A stretch of 64,000 bases of DNA. Origin: SAR202 cluster bacterium Io17-Chloro-G2 (GTDB lineage Bacteria > Chloroflexota > Dehalococcoidia > Lucifugimonadales > UBA3495). Below the pieces are notes generated by a model. The model was given only the letters and a program-made list of their open reading frames with translations. It was not told the DNA's origin and did no database searches. Of this stretch, positions 63,812 through 64,000 are shown piece by piece. How positions within the stretch are numbered: position 1 is the first letter of the stretch; each line of letters opens with the position of its first letter. The position numbers and the translations under genes were made by a program. The stretch lies in the NCBI GenBank assembly GCA_002816875.1, contig MUCP01000049.1, positions 36,437 through 100,436 on the forward strand, read 5' to 3'.

Positions 63812-64000
63812 CTATGTTTCCATTCCTTCGAGCATCCGCCGGATGGCATCACCTAGCGGTGGCAGGTCTTCTTGCACCGTGCGCCATAAGACTTCGAGGG
63901 TCTACCCCAAAATATTCGTGAACAAGCTTATTTCGCATGTCTACAATGTCTTGCCAGGGGATCTCAGGATGCGTCCGACGTACGTTTGCTGGGATATGCC
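63812..64000 (-). pseudogene. partial HepT-like (DUF86) gene with a frameshift
   Basis: Read from the window edge on the minus strand, one frame gives HPEIPWQDIVDMRNKLVHEY then FGVDPR, which matches the C-terminal half of HepT/DUF86 proteins including the RX4HXY RNase motif (RNKLVHEY). The same frame then leaves the family pattern and stops. One base later the neighbouring frame continues VLWRTVQEDLPPLGDAIRRM then LEGMET and a stop at 63812, exactly the expected C-terminus. So the gene is cut by the window end and has a one-base frameshift near 63890. It is either a decayed toxin or a sequencing error. HepT usually has a MntA nucleotidyltransferase partner, which would lie outside the window. 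Confidence 0.7.

Overview
The window is a moderately GC-rich bacterial chromosome segment. It is gene-dense, uses many TTG and GTG starts, and carries housekeeping genes (secA, rpoB, rpoC, pyrD, dnaA, thiI, lipB) among catabolic and CoA-transferase genes. The content suggests a free-living Chloroflexota member, perhaps Dehalococcoidia or SAR202-like: family III CoA-transferases, a D-hydantoinase-like gene, paired DUF1800/DUF1501 genes, a MaoC-like hydratase, an adaptor with a very long coiled coil, and DUF5666/DUF2680-like proteins. This placement is inference; no rRNA is present to confirm it. I see no tRNA, rRNA, CRISPR array, prophage or complete insertion sequence.

Layout. 1-3.9 kb is a copper module (CsoR, DUF1330, CopA, YHS protein) with an operator at the front. 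4-16.1 kb is a minus-strand core block, rpoB-rpoC-pyrD then secA, driven by a near-consensus promoter before rpoB. 16.5-21.9 kb holds an MFS carrier, a dihydropyrimidinase-like hydrolase, a DUF559 endonuclease between inverted repeats, and an aminotransferase. 22-26 kb is an NHL-repeat/DUF1501/DUF1800 cluster. 26.2-37 kb holds a cupin, a two-gene family III CoA-transferase operon, a methyltransferase, an MFS carrier, a MaoC-like protein, a Uma2 nuclease, an aminotransferase, a HicBA-like pair and an amidohydrolase. 37-41.5 kb encodes a 2-oxo acid dehydrogenase complex (E1alpha, E1beta, E2) with lipB. 41.5-43.8 kb holds a structured-RNA candidate, dnaA and DnaA-box repeats (possible oriC). 43.8-46.7 kb is a MarR/isochorismatase-like hydrolase/DHA2 efflux operon. 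46.9-52.7 kb has thiI, a squalene/phytoene synthase, a cupin, an Fe-alcohol dehydrogenase, a TPR protein and an alpha/beta hydrolase. 52.7-55.2 kb is a second two-gene CoA-transferase operon, paralogous to the first and in the opposite orientation. 55.6-61.9 kb is a MacAB-like ABC export operon plus two small extracytoplasmic proteins. 62-64 kb is a toxin-antitoxin/nuclease edge: DUF433/DUF5615, an HNH protein, and a frameshifted HepT-like gene cut by the window end.

How the parts fit. LipB supplies the lipoyl group for the E2 encoded beside it. CsoR probably represses the copper module. MarR probably represses itself and the downstream hydrolase and transporter. The two CoA-transferase operons share gene order. 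In each, the upstream subunit has lost the catalytic Asp (Ser or Glu instead) while the downstream subunit keeps it, which suggests hetero-oligomeric enzymes.

The strongest leads are that CoA-transferase asymmetry, two sets of DnaA boxes spaced exactly 21 bp apart, the promoter-led rod-like RNA upstream of dnaA, the DUF559 gene between inverted repeats, and the HepT-like frameshift at the right edge.
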